Source: Agrobacterium tumefaciens
GTDB lineage: Bacteria > Pseudomonadota > Alphaproteobacteria > Rhizobiales > Rhizobiaceae
NCBI RefSeq assembly: GCF_005221385.1
Contig: NZ_CP039904.1
Span: 310,001-374,000 of the forward strand
Direction of reading: 5' to 3'
DNA length: 64,000 bases
Below, one piece after another: positions 44,553 through 53,592 of the stretch (position 1 is its first letter; every line of letters begins with the position of its first letter). Below the pieces are notes generated by a model. It ran no database searches and was not told the DNA's origin. It worked only from the letters and a program-made list of their open reading frames with translations. Position numbers and translations under genes: made by a program.

Positions 44553-45323
44553 TCAGTTCTTCCAGCCGGAGAAGGTAGCGTCGTCGCCCTTGTTGAAGAA
44601 GCGCGACGCCGCCTCCGTTCGGTTGCGCACGTTCATCTTCTTATAGATGTTGCGAACGTGAACCTTCACTGTGTTCTCGGACAGATGCAGCCTGTCAGCG
44701 ATGATCTTGTTTTGCGTACCCTTGCAAAGCAGGTCGAGGATTTGCACCTCACGCGTCGTCAGCGCCGCCATTTCGCCCCTGTTTACTGCAAGGGCGTCGG
44801 CGCGGTTGGCGATCACGGCGTTGTTCTGAACGCTCTTGCCGCTGACGGCCTGGGAATAGGGAGTGAGCTTACCGAGAAGAGCCGCGGGAAAATGTTCTCC
44901 GCCCTTCATCAAAAGGTCGACCGCCGCCATGAACACGTCAAGCCGCAGATTGAGCGGCAACACGCCATCGATGACGCGCATTCCCACCAGCTGCTTCAGC
45001 GGTTCCTCAAACCTGTCGATGGTTTCGACCACCAGTGCGATCGGCGCATCCGGGTGCTTCTCGCGGATTGCCGCAAGAACATTATGAAGCCGCTCGCCCG
45101 ACATGCGATATGGCAGCACCAGCCGGACATTGGCGCCGTAGTCGTCATTGATAGTCGCCGACGAAGTAACGCTCACCACGGCGAATGTGGGGAACTTTTT
45201 GCCCAGCGCCTCCACGAGGCACTCGGAAAACAGGTCCGGATCCGCTATGATCAATAAAGTTCCATTTATAGGTGAAACGGCGTTTTTTTGTTTTGCCGCA
45301 TAATCTGAAGTTCCCATGAACAT
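44553..45323 (-). CDS. LuxR-family regulator with degenerate receiver domain
   Basis: The 256-residue protein has an N-terminal receiver-like domain (about 20-130). Its acidic pocket is not conserved: the strand that should carry the phospho-acceptor Asp reads VRLVLPYRMSG. The C-terminal LuxR/NarL helix-turn-helix begins LTTREVQILDLLCKGTQNK and includes LHLSENTVKVHVRNIYKKM. A GGGAGG six bases before the ATG at 45323 decides the start. It lies between a polysaccharide operon and a type I secretion locus, with a long leader upstream, so it may control either. Phosphorylation-independent regulation is inferred. Confidence 0.85.
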   Translation of the reverse strand: MFMGTSDYAAKQKNAVSPINGTLLIIADPDLFSECLVEALGKKFPTFAVVSVTSSATINDDYGANVRLVLPYRMSGERLHNVLAAIREKHPDAPIALVVETIDRFEEPLKQLVGMRVIDGVLPLNLRLDVFMAAVDLLMKGGEHFPAALLGKLTPYSQAVSGKSVQNNAVIANRADALAVNRGEMAALTTREVQILDLLCKGTQNKIIADRLHLSENTVKVHVRNIYKKMNVRNRTEAASRFFNKGDDATFSGWKN

Positions 45324-46231
45324 TGACGCCTCCCTAAAGCGCTTACGCATTACATTCTTTTGGTTGTGCGATATGTCGTTCGTCAGGCTACCCTTGAAAA
45401 CCCAAGGGGCATTTTGACCCTGAAGCCATGTCAACTATCATTAATTACCCGTTAATTAAGGAGGCTAATACGAAAAGCTGTGTAAATAAATGGCCCATAC
45501 GGGTTATTTTTTACATTAGGCATACAAAATTGATTACGGTGATAAAGAATCATTCACTTTGAAATCGCCCGGGGAACAAAGGCGTTGGAAAAGCGTCCGT
45601 TCCGGTTTTGCAATCCGAGAAAATATAACTTTTAGTTGAGATCTCTTTGCATACCTACCTGCCGAACGAGCCTCACGGATGTTCCGTTTCGGGATAAAAG
45701 CCCCTTCCCTCCGAAATAAACCATGTTTTTCGAAAAGCCGCTTCCTGTAGCCGAAGCTACTGTTTTTTTACGGCGGCAGAGGTGGAAGCGCGCCTGCATT
45801 CGCCCTCTCACATATATATTCGGGGGTAAAGGTGCCGATATGGCTAACCCGAATTGATATCTAGGAAGCGCGATTTTTCTGCGGCACAGTCTGACCGTCG
45901 CTGAACGGCGGCTGATTGAAAGACAAGTCCGGCCTTTGACGTGTGTTTGCTAAAGCCGGTTCCTTTTCAAGAAAACATGCAAACGAAAAGACGAAAGCCA
46001 CCGCGCTCCCCTTTGGAGCGAGGAACGGATTTGTGCGCCTTTTTATCGAGTAGCGCACAAGGGCTGAACGAAAAGAGCCCGGTCACGGGCCGATGCCGAA
46101 CCGCAGATGAGACGTACCGAGTGCATCTGCAAACATCAATCTTTGTGCAACACGGAGCAAGCGCGAAAAAATCCCGTTTGAGATGAGAGGGATTTCGAAA
46201 GCTGCTCCGAGCTTTTTCGGAGGAAATCGAA
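45324..46231. promoter_or_regulatory. Long regulatory region upstream of the secretion locus
   Basis: About 900 bp lie between the start of the LuxR-type gene and the Asp-rich presumed substrate gene. The part near 45430-45560 is very AT-rich and holds the dyad TTAATTACCCGTTAATTAA (45440-45458), a possible operator. Small frames near 45861-46186 on both strands lack ribosome binding sites and look like chance. The GGAGG of the downstream gene is at 46220. A small RNA or long leader is possible, but I see no proof. Confidence 0.45.
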
Positions 46232-47191
46232 ATGGGTTACAATCCACAGCCGGCCGGCGACGACATCACCAAGATCGGCGCGCTTGCCGACGGTTTCGCC
46301 AACACCTCGACCAATGACGCCAAGGTGGAAGACAGCAATGTCGGCACCGCAAACGGTGAAAACCGCAACAACGACAACAGCGACAACAGCACCAATGTGG
46401 ATGTTGACGCCAAGGTCGATGTTTCCGCCAATAACGGCGACAATCGCGACAACGACTATGACTGGAGCTATGACAGCAAGTCCTATAGCGATAACGACAC
46501 GACCACCAAGACCAGCACCGAAACCAACACCGATATCAAGGTCGATTACGACTGGAGCTACGAAAGCAAGTCGTATAGCGACAATGATACCAATGTGAAG
46601 ACGATCACGGATACGGACACCAAAACGTCCAACTATTCCGACAACGACACCTCCACCAAGACCACGACGACCTCCGACAGCTTCAACTCCGCGGACAGCT
46701 ACTACAAGTCGGATGACGACTTCGGTAACATCACCGGCGTCAAGGATGTCGGCAATCTCGGCATCGCCGGCGGGGACCTCACCTTCAACCTGGGTGACGA
46801 CTTCTCCTTCACGCTCGATGTCGACAACATCCTCAACAGCTCGCTTAACGGCGACGGCAATGACACCGGCTTCAGCATGGTGCAGGCCAACCACCTGGCG
46901 GATCAGGATCAGGCCTACGACATCAAGATGCAGAATGGCGGTGCGGAAAACCACCTGAGCGCCAATGCCGGCGACGCCTATGGCGCGGAAGGCATGGACG
47001 GCAAGGGATGGGACCTCAAGGCCGGCGACGACGCAGCAGGCACCAGCACTGCGGATGCATCGGCAATCCTTGCAAATTCCGGCTTCCATCTGGAACTCGT
47101 GCAGGGCGCCAACATGCTCTCCAATGCCGTTGACGTCACGATCACAGGCGGTAACTCGCATGTGTCTGATGTCGGTGAGGATCACTCCTGA
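46232..47191 (+). CDS. Acidic Asp/Asn-rich repeat protein, presumed type I secretion substrate
   Basis: The 319-residue protein is extremely rich in Asp, Asn, Ser and Thr and has no signal peptide. Imperfect tandem repeats built on DYDWSYDSKSYSDNDT occur at about residues 75-150. The second half holds MVQANHLADQDQ (216-227) and GGAENHLSANAGDA, and the C-terminus is LVQGANMLSNAVDVTITGG. Absence of Cys and basic residues, composition, and position two genes upstream of an ABC/HlyD exporter point to type I export. GGAGG precedes the ATG. Surface fibre or adhesin function is a guess. Confidence 0.7.
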   Translation: MGYNPQPAGDDITKIGALADGFANTSTNDAKVEDSNVGTANGENRNNDNSDNSTNVDVDAKVDVSANNGDNRDNDYDWSYDSKSYSDNDTTTKTSTETNTDIKVDYDWSYESKSYSDNDTNVKTITDTDTKTSNYSDNDTSTKTTTTSDSFNSADSYYKSDDDFGNITGVKDVGNLGIAGGDLTFNLGDDFSFTLDVDNILNSSLNGDGNDTGFSMVQANHLADQDQAYDIKMQNGGAENHLSANAGDAYGAEGMDGKGWDLKAGDDAAGTSTADASAILANSGFHLELVQGANMLSNAVDVTITGGNSHVSDVGEDHS

Positions 47192-47214
47192 TACCCACCT
47201 CTTGACGAAAAGAG

Positions 47215-47238
47215 CTGCACCGGCACCCGCCGGTGCAG
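47215..47238 (+). terminator. Hairpin between the two presumed substrate genes
   Basis: A perfect 10-bp stem CTGCACCGGC / GCCGGTGCAG with loop ACCC lies 24 bp after the first presumed substrate gene. It lacks a T run and may act as an attenuator or RNA-stabilising element that sets the ratio between the two substrates and the exporter. Confidence 0.45.
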
Positions 47239-47340
47239 TTCGCGGTTGAAGGACCAGTCTGCGCAAACGAAGCGCCGCCTCTGAGACGGGTGCCGTGCGC
47301 AGCCTCAGGCTCTGCCGCGATGATCAGGGAGGGACCTCCA

Positions 47341-49359
47341 ATGCATATCGACAAGATTTCCGACATGATCGCGCATTTCATCGGCATGTTCGACACGGTG
47401 GTCGAGGAAGCGCGTCTGAGAAGCAACTATAGCGAAGGCCCTGCGCATTCCGATCCTGACCGGTTACCGGAGGATGAGGCGGCAAGGCTGCTCGACAAAA
47501 ACTACGACGTCCCGCTCGAGGATTACGATCCCGGCGTCAAATATCGCTCCGGCTATTACGATTTCGACTACATACGGCCGCATTTCGCCCGCGCTGTCGA
47601 ATACGACATGCAGCAGCTTGCAAATGCCATCCCGGTCGATATTTCCGGCGCGCATTTCCGTTTTCCCGGCCGCCTTTCCTTTGATGAGCGCGAACTGGTG
47701 GTTCATACCGGTCCCGGCTCGGTAGCCGGCCATCTTACGCAGGTCAATATTCTCCAGGACGATGACTATCTGAACATGACGGACGGCCCGAATGTGGCGC
47801 GCGACACGACCTTCGTGACCGCGCGCACCGTCGAGTTTTACAACGAAGCCGCCGTCTTCACGCCCTTTTCCACCTTCCAGCGCACCGACAGCTACGACGC
47901 CTTGCAGGCGCTCGCCAAATCCGCGCACGACTATATCGAACACGCCCGCGACAATGACGTTACCTCGCTTGGCACCGGTGCGGACCAGGATTTCGTTCTG
48001 GCCGGCAATGATATCAACGGTCTTTATATCAATGGCGCGGTGGCCTACGACAAGCCGACGCTCGATGACTTCATGCCGGACCGCGGCATTGCCAAACCCG
48101 CCGAGGCACCGGAAAAAAGCGACGTTTCCCTGCATGAGGATAGCCCGGCCGGCAACAGTCTCGATATCGCAGCAGGCGCCAATGTCGTCGCCAACATCGC
48201 CACGCTGGTCAATACCGGCGTCATGACCTCTGTCACCGCCGTCATGGGCGATTATCACCAGATCGACGCCATCACCCAAGCCTATATCTACAGCGACCGG
48301 GACGAGATTTCTTCCGTCTTCACGCACTCGGAGGATCAGGCGGCAACGGCCGCTTACAACATCGCCAGCTTTCAGCGCAGTGTCTATCCGGGCGCTGAAA
48401 ATGCCGCAGCTGACAGCCATGAGAGCGGCGAGCCGCCGATATTCCCCACCGCCTGGCGCGTCAGCGTGCTGGAAGGGGATGTGTCCTTCGTCCACTGGAT
48501 CGAACAATACCAGTTCATCAGCGACAATGACACGATGACCGTCACCACCTCGGGTGCGAGTGTCAGCCTTTTGACGGGCGGCAATGCCGCGCTCAACATC
48601 GCCAATTTCCTCGGCATCGGCATGCAGTACGATCTGATCATCGTCGGCGGCAATGTGCTGGACATGAACCTCATCAGCCAGATTGCCGTGCTTTACGACA
48701 ATGACTGGGCCCGCGCCAATCCCGATGCACCTGGTGGCGCCACCATTCAATCTGGCAATAACCTGCTCTGGAACGATGCCAGCATTCACAATGTCGGCAG
48801 CAATGACCGTTTCGAGACCATGCCGGACTATATGCACCAGACGGTGAACGCGATCAACGAACGCGATCCCAACATGCCGGATGCGCTTGCCCACGACGCC
48901 AACTTCGCCGGCTATCAGGGGCTGAACGTCCTTTACATCACCGGCAACCTTTATGATGTCAGCATCATCAAACAGGTGAGCGTGCTCGGCGATTCCGACG
49001 ACGTGACCCAGGCCGCCGCCAAAGTCCTCGAAAACAACGACAATGCCACGATCCATATCGATACCGGCAGCAACGCCGTCGTCAATATCGCACAGATCGT
49101 CGATTACGACAGCTTCGGCTCGACCACCTATGTCGCGGGCGGCGTTTATTCCGATGCCATCCTGATACAGGGCGGCATCATCGAAAACGACACGTCGCAG
49201 CCGACGCAGCACGGCCAGCTGGCAAACGAGGTCATCGCCTTTCTTCACGACGATCCCGCCACCATCCAGAACGAATCCGACGGCGTCATCAATGGCGGCC
49301 ACGACCTCTCATGGTCCAATGCCCACCCATCCGACGTCATGCAGACGGTCGTTGCGTAA
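47341..49359 (+). CDS. Large repeat-containing presumed type I secretion protein
   Basis: The 672-residue acidic protein has no signal peptide. The AGGGAGGGA before the ATG at 47341 sets the start. Its core holds recurring units of the form (I/L)xQxxxLxDxD, at residues 132 (LTQVNILQDDD), 311 (ITQAYIYSDRDE), 445 (ISQIAVLYDNDW) and 543 (IKQVSVLGDSDD). Between these are Gly/Asn-rich strands such as SGNNLLWNDASIHNVG and GGNVLDMNL. RTX nonapeptides are absent. It directly precedes the ABC exporter and HlyD-type adaptor genes. Export by that system is inferred; function unknown. Confidence 0.72.
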   Translation: MHIDKISDMIAHFIGMFDTVVEEARLRSNYSEGPAHSDPDRLPEDEAARLLDKNYDVPLEDYDPGVKYRSGYYDFDYIRPHFARAVEYDMQQLANAIPVDISGAHFRFPGRLSFDERELVVHTGPGSVAGHLTQVNILQDDDYLNMTDGPNVARDTTFVTARTVEFYNEAAVFTPFSTFQRTDSYDALQALAKSAHDYIEHARDNDVTSLGTGADQDFVLAGNDINGLYINGAVAYDKPTLDDFMPDRGIAKPAEAPEKSDVSLHEDSPAGNSLDIAAGANVVANIATLVNTGVMTSVTAVMGDYHQIDAITQAYIYSDRDEISSVFTHSEDQAATAAYNIASFQRSVYPGAENAAADSHESGEPPIFPTAWRVSVLEGDVSFVHWIEQYQFISDNDTMTVTTSGASVSLLTGGNAALNIANFLGIGMQYDLIIVGGNVLDMNLISQIAVLYDNDWARANPDAPGGATIQSGNNLLWNDASIHNVGSNDRFETMPDYMHQTVNAINERDPNMPDALAHDANFAGYQGLNVLYITGNLYDVSIIKQVSVLGDSDDVTQAAAKVLENNDNATIHIDTGSNAVVNIAQIVDYDSFGSTTYVAGGVYSDAILIQGGIIENDTSQPTQHGQLANEVIAFLHDDPATIQNESDGVINGGHDLSWSNAHPSDVMQTVVA

Positions 49360-49440
49360 CGTCCGGCGAGCGGGGCGGCAAACACGCCCCGCAATAGCCG
49401 AACCCGCAAACACCGCAAGATCACCGGGGACCGATATAAA

Positions 49441-51645
49441 ATGGATCATATCTCAAGGAAAACGATTGCCGACGGACGCTCGCTGGACTTGCCGCTGGAT
49501 CAGGAAGCGGAAGACAGCAAACTGACGGACGCCTGTATTTCAGCCATCAACGAAGCCGTCGAAAATCTGCGCCAATTATCCGGAGCGGAACAGGCAGCAA
49601 AAACCATTGCATCCCCCACCCAGCCAACACCCCCGCAAACTCCATCCGAACCGCTTGCGAAAACAGGACATCCCGAACAATTGCGGGACGTTCCCCCGGT
49701 GAGGCCGGCACCACAGCCGGACCGGCAGCCAGCCTCCCCAACGCAACCGCAGGCCAAGATTGACAATACAGACCTGCCTTTCGTCAAAACCATCGACAAT
49801 AATGACGGTCCGATCCGCGAAAACGAACGCCGGCCAGTGACGGGTGGTGGCGGCAAGGAGCCGACGGACAATGGCGGCGGAGGAGGCGGAGGTGGCGGCG
49901 GCGGAAGCCAGAGCGGCTTCCACAAGCGCAGCGAGCCGATCAATTTCGCCGCAAGTCTTGCCAAGGGCATCGCTGCCGTTCGCCGCAACATGGTGGTGGT
50001 GATGCTGTTCACCATCGCCATCAATATCCTGCTGCTCGCCATCCCGCTTTATCTGTTCCAGATTTCCGACCGGGTGCTGACCAGCCGCTCGATGGATACG
50101 CTTGTCATGCTGACGGTGGCCGTGCTTGGCGCGGTTCTGCTGCAGGCTTTCATGGACGCCATCCGTCGCTTTATCCTGATGCGCACCGCTGTCGAGCTTG
50201 AGGTGCAGCTTGGCGCGCCGATCCTTTCGGCCGCCGCCCGCGCATCCCTGCATGGCAACGGCAAGGACTACCAGATCCTGCAGGACCTGCAGCAGCTGCG
50301 ATCCTTCCTGACGTCGGGAACGCTCATCGCTTTCCTCGATGCACCGCTGATGCCGCTCTTCATCGTGGTGGTCTATCTCGTCCATCCGCATCTCGGCATC
50401 ATCATCATGGTCTGCTGCGCGGTGCTGTTCATCATCGCCTGGCTGAACCAACGTTTCACCGCAAGGCAGTTTTCCGAAGCCTCCGGTTATCTCAGCCGCG
50501 CCAATTTCCACCTCGATTCCATGTCGCGCAATTCGCAGATCATCAATGCGCTCGCCATGATACCCGAGGCGGTGAAGATGTGGGGCCGTGAAACGGCCGG
50601 ATCGCTGAAGTCGCATGTGGCGGCGCAGGATCGCAACATCATGTTCTCCGGCGTCTCCAAGGCCGCCCGCATGATCACCCAGGTGGCGCTTCTGGGCTGG
50701 GGTGCGCATCTGTCGCTTTCCGGCGAACTGACCGGCGGCATGGTGATCGCGGCCTCCATCATTTCCGGCCGTGCGCTGGCGCCCATCGAAGGCGCGATCG
50801 AAGGCTGGCACCAGTTCAACAAATCCGCTGCCTCCTATGGCCGCATCAAGCAGCTTCTCATCAGCTCTCCGCTGAATTTCCCGCGCCTGCGCCTGCCCAA
50901 TCCGGAGGGGCGTCTCGATGTGGAGCGCATTCTCTTCGTACCGCCGCCGCAAAAGAAGGTGATTTTGAACGGCATTTCCTTTTCGCTGAAAAAGGGGGAA
51001 TCACTCGCCATCATCGGCAATTCCGGCTCCGGCAAGACGACGCTCGGCAAGATGCTGGTCGGCTCCATCCTGCCCACCTCGGGCAATGTGCGCCTCGATC
51101 TCATGGACCTGCGCAACTGGGACCAGCGGCAATTCGGTGAAAGCATCGGTTATCTGCCGCAGGACGTGCAGCTTTTCCCCGGTACCATCAAGGCCAATAT
51201 CTGCCGCATGCGCGACGACATCGACGATCGGCAGATTTACGAGGCGGCGGTGCTCGCCGATGTGCATGAGCTGATCGCCGGTTTCCCGCAGGGTTATGAA
51301 ACCGTGGTCGCCGCCGATGGTGCGCCGCTGTCCGGCGGCCAGAAACAGCGCATCGCGCTTGCCCGCGCATTCTTTGGTGATCCCAAATTCGTGGTGCTGG
51401 ACGAACCCAACTCCAACCTCGATACACAAGGAGAACAGGCGCTGGCCAAGGCGCTGCTGCACGCCAAGAAACAGGGCATCACCACCGTCACCATCACCCA
51501 GCGCCCCGCACTTTTGCAATGTGTCGACAAGATCATGGTGCTGAAGGACGGATCGCTCGCCATGTTCGGTGAAAGGATCGAGGTGCTGAAAGCGCTTTCC
51601 GGCAATGGCCGTCCGGCCAACCAGTCCCCGCAGATCGAGGGTTGA
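49441..51645 (+). CDS. Type I secretion ABC transporter (permease-ATPase)
   Basis: The 734-residue PrtD/HlyB-class exporter has an unusual N-terminal extension of about 170 residues, Pro/Gln-rich and ending in an 11-glycine run. Six membrane helices follow (about 180-450), and then the ATPase. The ATPase has Walker A IIGNSGSGKTTLGKML, Q-loop GYLPQDVQLFPG, signature LSGGQKQRIALARAFF and Walker B FVVLDEPNSNLDTQGE. There is no C39 peptidase domain. It lies 81 bp after the large presumed substrate and 8 bp before the adaptor gene. It would pump the upstream proteins; an outer-membrane TolC must come from elsewhere. Confidence 0.93.
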   Translation: MDHISRKTIADGRSLDLPLDQEAEDSKLTDACISAINEAVENLRQLSGAEQAAKTIASPTQPTPPQTPSEPLAKTGHPEQLRDVPPVRPAPQPDRQPASPTQPQAKIDNTDLPFVKTIDNNDGPIRENERRPVTGGGGKEPTDNGGGGGGGGGGGSQSGFHKRSEPINFAASLAKGIAAVRRNMVVVMLFTIAINILLLAIPLYLFQISDRVLTSRSMDTLVMLTVAVLGAVLLQAFMDAIRRFILMRTAVELEVQLGAPILSAAARASLHGNGKDYQILQDLQQLRSFLTSGTLIAFLDAPLMPLFIVVVYLVHPHLGIIIMVCCAVLFIIAWLNQRFTARQFSEASGYLSRANFHLDSMSRNSQIINALAMIPEAVKMWGRETAGSLKSHVAAQDRNIMFSGVSKAARMITQVALLGWGAHLSLSGELTGGMVIAASIISGRALAPIEGAIEGWHQFNKSAASYGRIKQLLISSPLNFPRLRLPNPEGRLDVERILFVPPPQKKVILNGISFSLKKGESLAIIGNSGSGKTTLGKMLVGSILPTSGNVRLDLMDLRNWDQRQFGESIGYLPQDVQLFPGTIKANICRMRDDIDDRQIYEAAVLADVHELIAGFPQGYETVVAADGAPLSGGQKQRIALARAFFGDPKFVVLDEPNSNLDTQGEQALAKALLHAKKQGITTVTITQRPALLQCVDKIMVLKDGSLAMFGERIEVLKALSGNGRPANQSPQIEG

Positions 51646-51653
51646 GGATCGTC

Positions 51654-53012
51654 ATGTTCAAGAAGAAAAACGCTATTGCCGAAATCAAACCACAGGGCCA
51701 GCTGGAATGGTACAGCGAGGTGCCGCGCTCCATCCGCCTGCATAGTTCCATCGGCCTTGCCGTGCTGCTCGCCTCATTCGGCGGCTTCGGATATTGGGCC
51801 GGCACCGCACCGCTCTCCTCCGCCATCATCGCCCAGGGCAGCTTTGTCGCCACCGGCAACAACAAGATCGTCCAGCATCTGGAAGGCGGCATTATCAAGG
51901 AAATGATGGTCAGCGAGGGCGATACGGTCAAGGAAGGCGACGTCCTGCTGACGCTCGACAAGACGACGGCGCTTGCCAATGAGCGCATGTTGCAGCTGCG
52001 GCGTCTTCGCCTTGAAACCATCGTGACGCGCCTGCGCGCCGAAGCGCAGGGCGAAAAAAGCTTCAAGGTGCCGGAAATCGTCATGAAGGAAGCCGGCGAT
52101 CCTGACATCAACTCCATCATCCAGAGCCAGAACATCGTGTTCCACAGCAAAATCGTCAAGCTCGACGAGCAGTTGAACCTGATCGAAAAGAACATCCGCT
52201 CTCTGGAATTCCGCTATACGGGTTATAACGGGCAAAAACAGTCCTTCGACCGGCAACTCGCCCTTCTGACGCAGGAACGCGATTCCAAGGAACGGCTCGC
52301 CAAGGACGGCGTCATCCGCAAGACCGATATGCTGGCACTGGAACGCGCGATTGCCGACGCCATGGGCGATATCGCCCGTCTGACCGGCGAAATGAACCAG
52401 AGTGAGGCGGAAATCGCCAAGTTCAAGCAGGAAGCGGTCATCGCCGTCAACGCCAACAAGCAGGCGGCGCTCGACGCGCTGGAAACAGCGGAATCCGATC
52501 TCGACAGTGTCCGGGAACAGGTGCGCGGCGCCGCCGAAGTGCTGGAACGCACCGTCATCCGCTCCCCCGTCAACGGTACCGTGGTGCGAGCCTATTATCA
52601 TACCCCCGGCGGCGTCATCACGACAGGCAAGCCGATCATGGAAATCCTGCCCGCCCATGTTCCCCTGATCCTAGAAGCACAGGTGCTCAGAACTTCGATC
52701 GACCAGCTGCATGAGGGCCAGACCGCCGCGATCCGCCTGTCGGCGCTCAACCGCCGCACCACGCCGGTCCTGAACGGCAAGGTCTTTTACGTTTCGGCCG
52801 ACAGCATCGAGGAAAATGCCGGCCTTCAGGTCAAGGACGTCTATATCGTGCGCGTGCAGGTTTCCGACGACGAGATCGCCAAGGTCCATAATTTCCACCC
52901 CGTGCCCGGCATGCCGGCCGACGTTCTGATCCAGACCTCGGAGCGCACGTTCTTCGAATATCTGACCAAGCCGATCTCCGACAGCATGTCCCGCGCCTTC
53001 AAGGAAAGATGA
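51654..53012 (+). CDS. HlyD-family membrane fusion protein of type I secretion
   Basis: The 452-residue periplasmic adaptor has one N-terminal membrane helix (about 32-52: IGLAVLLASFGGFGYWAG). The lipoyl-like half KIVQHLEGGIIKEMMVSEGDTVKEGDVLL comes next, then long coiled-coil hairpins (about 110-290) and the beta-barrel half RSPVNGTVVRAYYHTPGGVITTGKPIMEILP. The C-terminal VPGMPADVLIQTSERTFFEYL is standard for the family. The ATG at 51654 has TGAGGA upstream. It completes the inner-membrane part of the exporter. Confidence 0.94.
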   Translation: MFKKKNAIAEIKPQGQLEWYSEVPRSIRLHSSIGLAVLLASFGGFGYWAGTAPLSSAIIAQGSFVATGNNKIVQHLEGGIIKEMMVSEGDTVKEGDVLLTLDKTTALANERMLQLRRLRLETIVTRLRAEAQGEKSFKVPEIVMKEAGDPDINSIIQSQNIVFHSKIVKLDEQLNLIEKNIRSLEFRYTGYNGQKQSFDRQLALLTQERDSKERLAKDGVIRKTDMLALERAIADAMGDIARLTGEMNQSEAEIAKFKQEAVIAVNANKQAALDALETAESDLDSVREQVRGAAEVLERTVIRSPVNGTVVRAYYHTPGGVITTGKPIMEILPAHVPLILEAQVLRTSIDQLHEGQTAAIRLSALNRRTTPVLNGKVFYVSADSIEENAGLQVKDVYIVRVQVSDDEIAKVHNFHPVPGMPADVLIQTSERTFFEYLTKPISDSMSRAFKER

Positions 53013-53097
53013 AGAAATATCAGTAACCTATACTGTCTTTTCCGCAGCGCTCAGCATATAATATCCGAATATATTTCGCCGGGACGGGAGAAGCAGC

Positions 53098-53592
53098 ATG
53101 GCGGTGATGTCGGATGTGTTGCTGCTGGTCGGCAGGCTGAATTATGTATGGACCAACACCGAAAGCCTGATGATCTATCTGATCGTCCATCTTCTGAAAG
53201 TGGAGAAGGAAGCGGCGATCGTCGTGTTTCTGACGCTCAATACCACACGGGCGCGCATGGACCTCATCGAGCGTCTGGCGAAACTCCCCTCAACGCCGAC
53301 ACAGGACCGCAAGACCATTCTCTCCATCATGGCGCGGCTGAAGAAAGAAGCGCGGACGCGCAACAAATACAATCATTGCATCTATTCCTTCGACGAAAAG
53401 GGCGAAATCGCCAGCACCCAGCTGATGCGGCTGGTGGAGGACGACAGCAAGGTTCGTTACGGCAAGGTCGAACGCATGGACGAGAAGGAAATCGAGCATC
53501 TGGAAAAGTCGATTGCCGATATCGTCGATGTCAGCAAGGACATGTGGAAATTCATCCACGCCAGCCCACATGTCTCAGCGGATTACCTCTAG
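53098..53592 (+). CDS. Small HEPN-like hypothetical protein
   Basis: The 164-residue all-helical protein has no signal or clear membrane segment, although its first helices are hydrophobic (LMIYLIVHLLKV). It contains RTRNKYNHCIYSF near residue 95-107. That fits the RN-x3-H form of the Rx4-6H motif of HEPN ribonuclease or nucleotide-binding domains. GGGAG stands nine bases before the ATG. It stands alone after the secretion genes, and its stop codon is shared, as CTAG, with that of the convergent exoQ. The HEPN assignment rests on this motif and helical pattern only. Confidence 0.6.
   Translation: MAVMSDVLLLVGRLNYVWTNTESLMIYLIVHLLKVEKEAAIVVFLTLNTTRARMDLIERLAKLPSTPTQDRKTILSIMARLKKEARTRNKYNHCIYSFDEKGEIASTQLMRLVEDDSKVRYGKVERMDEKEIEHLEKSIADIVDVSKDMWKFIHASPHVSADYL

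Noticed and set aside
45861..46186. Short frames on both strands in the leader of the secretion locus
   Set aside because: They overlap each other, lack ribosome binding sites and have no protein-like features.
47464..49302. 612-codon minus-strand frame opposite the large presumed secretion substrate
   Set aside because: It mirrors the Asp/Asn-rich plus-strand gene, has no ribosome binding site and no recognisable domain. The plus frame has a strong Shine-Dalgarno and operon context.
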